Below are positions 62,648 to 64,000 of a stretch of DNA of 64,000 nucleotides, piece after piece (positions within the stretch are counted from its first letter, which is position 1; each line of letters begins with the position of its first letter). The stretch comes from Hyphomonadaceae bacterium ML37 (GTDB lineage Bacteria > Pseudomonadota > Alphaproteobacteria > Caulobacterales > Maricaulaceae). Location: assembly GCA_027627685.1 (NCBI GenBank), contig CP091241.1, forward strand, positions 310,001-374,000, read 5' to 3'. Both the position numbers and the translations under genes were made by a program. A model generated the notes under the pieces. That model made no database searches, was not told the origin of the DNA, and saw only the letters and a list, made by a program, of their open reading frames with translations.

Positions 62648-63001
62648 CTATTCGCCGCTGGTGGCGTCGCACGCCGGGTAGTCCTCCCCCGACAGGGTGA
62701 AGCGGGCGCGCTCGCCCTCACGGGTGAACACGGTGCGCGGATCGCCGACGGCTTCGTAGCGGGTTCCGGTCTCGGCCTCCACCTGCACCAGATCAATGGT
62801 CTGGCTGTCCGCCACCAGCCGGGCGCGGCCTTCGATGAACTGCGCGGTCACGTCGAGCTCGCCGCACTGATAGCTCACCCGTTCGGCCTCGGCGAAGGGA
62901 TTGACCGGCGCGGGCGGCGGCAGCTCGCCCGTGCCTTCGCGCTCGGAACACGCGGCGAGAGCGAGACAGGCGAGGCCCGTAACGGCGAGAGCGGTGCGCA
63001 T
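62648..63001 (-). CDS. MliC-like lipoprotein (C-type lysozyme inhibitor family)
   Basis: 117 residues from ATG 63001, which has GAGGAG nine bases upstream; an ATG three codons earlier overlaps that site. Lipoprotein signal with lipobox LAAC (near residue 18). The mature domain has the MliC layout: [21 protein letters not shown], a TGTRYEAVG loop, [17 protein letters not shown] and a final Cys (YPACD), giving a disulfide with the first Cys. Known members inhibit lysozyme in the periplasm or outer membrane; this one is divergent, so the activity is inferred. Confidence 0.75.
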   Translation of the reverse strand: MRTALAVTGLACLALAACSEREGTGELPPPAPVNPFAEAERVSYQCGELDVTAQFIEGRARLVADSQTIDLVQVEAETGTRYEAVGDPRTVFTREGERARFTLSGEDYPACDATSGE

Positions 63002-63141
63002 GAAATTCATCTCCTCAATGCGAGCGGTCAGTATGACGCAGTGACGCCCTACACTGGACCGGCGGGGCTCTGCTGAAAAGGGGCGCGCCGCGCCACAGCG
63101 CCGCGATAGTCTGCACCGCGCTGCGAGCCTGGAGTGCGCCC

Positions 63142-64000
63142 ATGCCTGAATTGCCTGAGGTGGAGACAGTGCGCCGGGGGCTCGCTCCCGCCATGGAAGG
63201 ACGCCGGATCGTGGCGGTGCGGCTGGCCCGTCCGGACTTGCGATTCCCCTTCCCAGCCGGTTTTTCCGAGCGCCTGACCGGCGCCCGGGTGACGCGGATC
63301 GACCGGCGCGCGAAGTATTTGCTGGTGCGGCTGGACACCGGCGAGACCCTGCTCATGCATCTGGGCATGTCCGGCCGGTTCTCCATCGGCGCCGGTCCTG
63401 GCGCAAAGGCGAGGCCAGGCGCCTTCGTCTATGCGCCGGCGGCCGACCCGCGCCACGACCACGTGGTTCTGGATATCGAGGGCGCGATCACCGTCACCTA
63501 CAATGATCCGCGCCGCTTCGGCTTCATGACGCTGTTCGCCACGGCGGGCGAAGACGATCAGCCTTTCCTGAAATCGCTGGGGCCGGAGCCGGATTCCAAC
63601 CGGTTTTCCGGCGCCTATCTCGCCGAAGCCTTCGCCGGGCGGCGCTCGCCGGTGAAGGCGGGCCTGCTGGATCAGAGCGTCGTGGCGGGGCTGGGCAATA
63701 TCTATGTGTGCGAGGCGCTCTGGCGGGCGCGCATCAGTCCCAAGCGCCTGTGCGCCAGCGTGGCGGGCGTGCGCGCCGAGCGGCTGGCGGCGGCGGTGCG
63801 CGCCGTCATCGCAGAAGCCATAGAGGCGGGCGGATCGACCTTGCGCGACTATGCCGGCGCCGACTGGGCGATGGGATATTTTCAGCACAGCTTTGATGTC
63901 TATGGCCGCGAAGGGGAGCCGTGCGCTTGCGGACAGACGCGTATTCGTCGCATCCTGCAGTCGAGCCGGTCGAGTTTTTACTGTCCGGTCTGCCAGAGAT
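63142..64000 (+). CDS. mutM: Formamidopyrimidine-DNA glycosylase MutM/Fpg (ends at or just past the right edge)
   Basis: 286 codons are visible before the edge. The catalytic N-terminus [14 protein letters not shown] (Pro after Met, plus Glu) is complete. Other Fpg features are [29 protein letters not shown], the H2TH region [17 protein letters not shown], and the C-terminal zinc finger C-x-C...CPVCQ. The Arg at the end of CPVCQR is typical of the last residues, so only the stop codon, or very few residues, is missing. It removes 8-oxoguanine. The gene diverges from the lipoprotein gene. Confidence 0.96.
   Translation, partial: MPELPEVETVRRGLAPAMEGRRIVAVRLARPDLRFPFPAGFSERLTGARVTRIDRRAKYLLVRLDTGETLLMHLGMSGRFSIGAGPGAKARPGAFVYAPAADPRHDHVVLDIEGAITVTYNDPRRFGFMTLFATAGEDDQPFLKSLGPEPDSNRFSGAYLAEAFAGRRSPVKAGLLDQSVVAGLGNIYVCEALWRARISPKRLCASVAGVRAERLAAAVRAVIAEAIEAGGSTLRDYAGADWAMGYFQHSFDVYGREGEPCACGQTRIRRILQSSRSSFYCPVCQR

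Overview
The window is GC-rich chromosomal DNA packed with short spacers and many overlapping start/stop codons. Gene content and order point to an alphaproteobacterium. The supporting signs are a split mutM-ubiE-ubiB-coa-dut cluster, regB/regA with a Sco protein, an IalB-like protein, MmcB, an RpoE/ChrR-type sigma/anti-sigma pair, and acnA diverging from ccmAB. A stalked marine lineage of the Caulobacterales/Maricaulales type is my guess from overall feel; it is inference. I saw no rRNA, tRNA, CRISPR array, integrase or intact insertion sequence.

Layout. 1-651: end of a succinate dehydrogenase operon (sdhC and a partial sdhD). 876-1739: an SDR oxidoreductase. 1736-7878: a complete histidine utilisation locus (hutG divergent from hutI-hutC-hutU-hutH) with a HutC-like operator between the two arms. 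7922-8100: a multi-hairpin intergenic repeat and a terminator. 8129-10402: a small secreted protein, an MGMT-like protein and ccmAB. 10446-14582: a lipoprotein hydrolase and aconitase. 14661-14726: nested palindromes. 14736-20822: membrane proteins, cold-shock protein, SDR, PIF1-like helicase, YciB and a DUF1223 protein. 20832-22221: cupin anti-sigma and ECF sigma. 22384-29069: IalB-like protein, GDPD, a HicA-type toxin-antitoxin pair, a class A PBP and a large acidic lipoprotein. 29290-30135: Mrr-type endonuclease. 30299-35255: Sel1 protein, PHB depolymerase, Sco and RegB/RegA. 35264-37341: a lower-GC PH-domain membrane protein and a 611-base spacer with another hairpin repeat. 37342-43785: a secreted protein, a transglutaminase-like protein and a single-chain restriction-modification enzyme with a coupled small gene. 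43862-43946: a 21-base tandem repeat. 43984-49526: MmcB, metallopeptidase, hybrid kinase, RecF and DnaN. 49706-53554: pnp, rpsO, truB, rbfA. 53700-64000: dut, coaB, coaC, ubiB, ubiE and mutM, interrupted by an AbrB/Doc toxin-antitoxin pair and by an ECF sigma with two YCII (DGPF) proteins.

The coherent systems are histidine to glutamate (hut), redox control (Sco/RegB/RegA), singlet-oxygen-type stress control (ECF/ChrR-like), RNA/ribosome maturation (rbfA-truB-rpsO-pnp) and ubiquinone/CoA/dUTP housekeeping. Accessory insertions sit between them: Mrr, the R-M enzyme, two toxin-antitoxin pairs and the PH-domain protein. No single feature proves a new biological system. The best leads are a recombined, very AT-rich segment inside the R-M enzyme with its coupled small gene and the nearby 21-base repeats, the nested palindromes downstream of acnA, and the orphan PH-domain gene.
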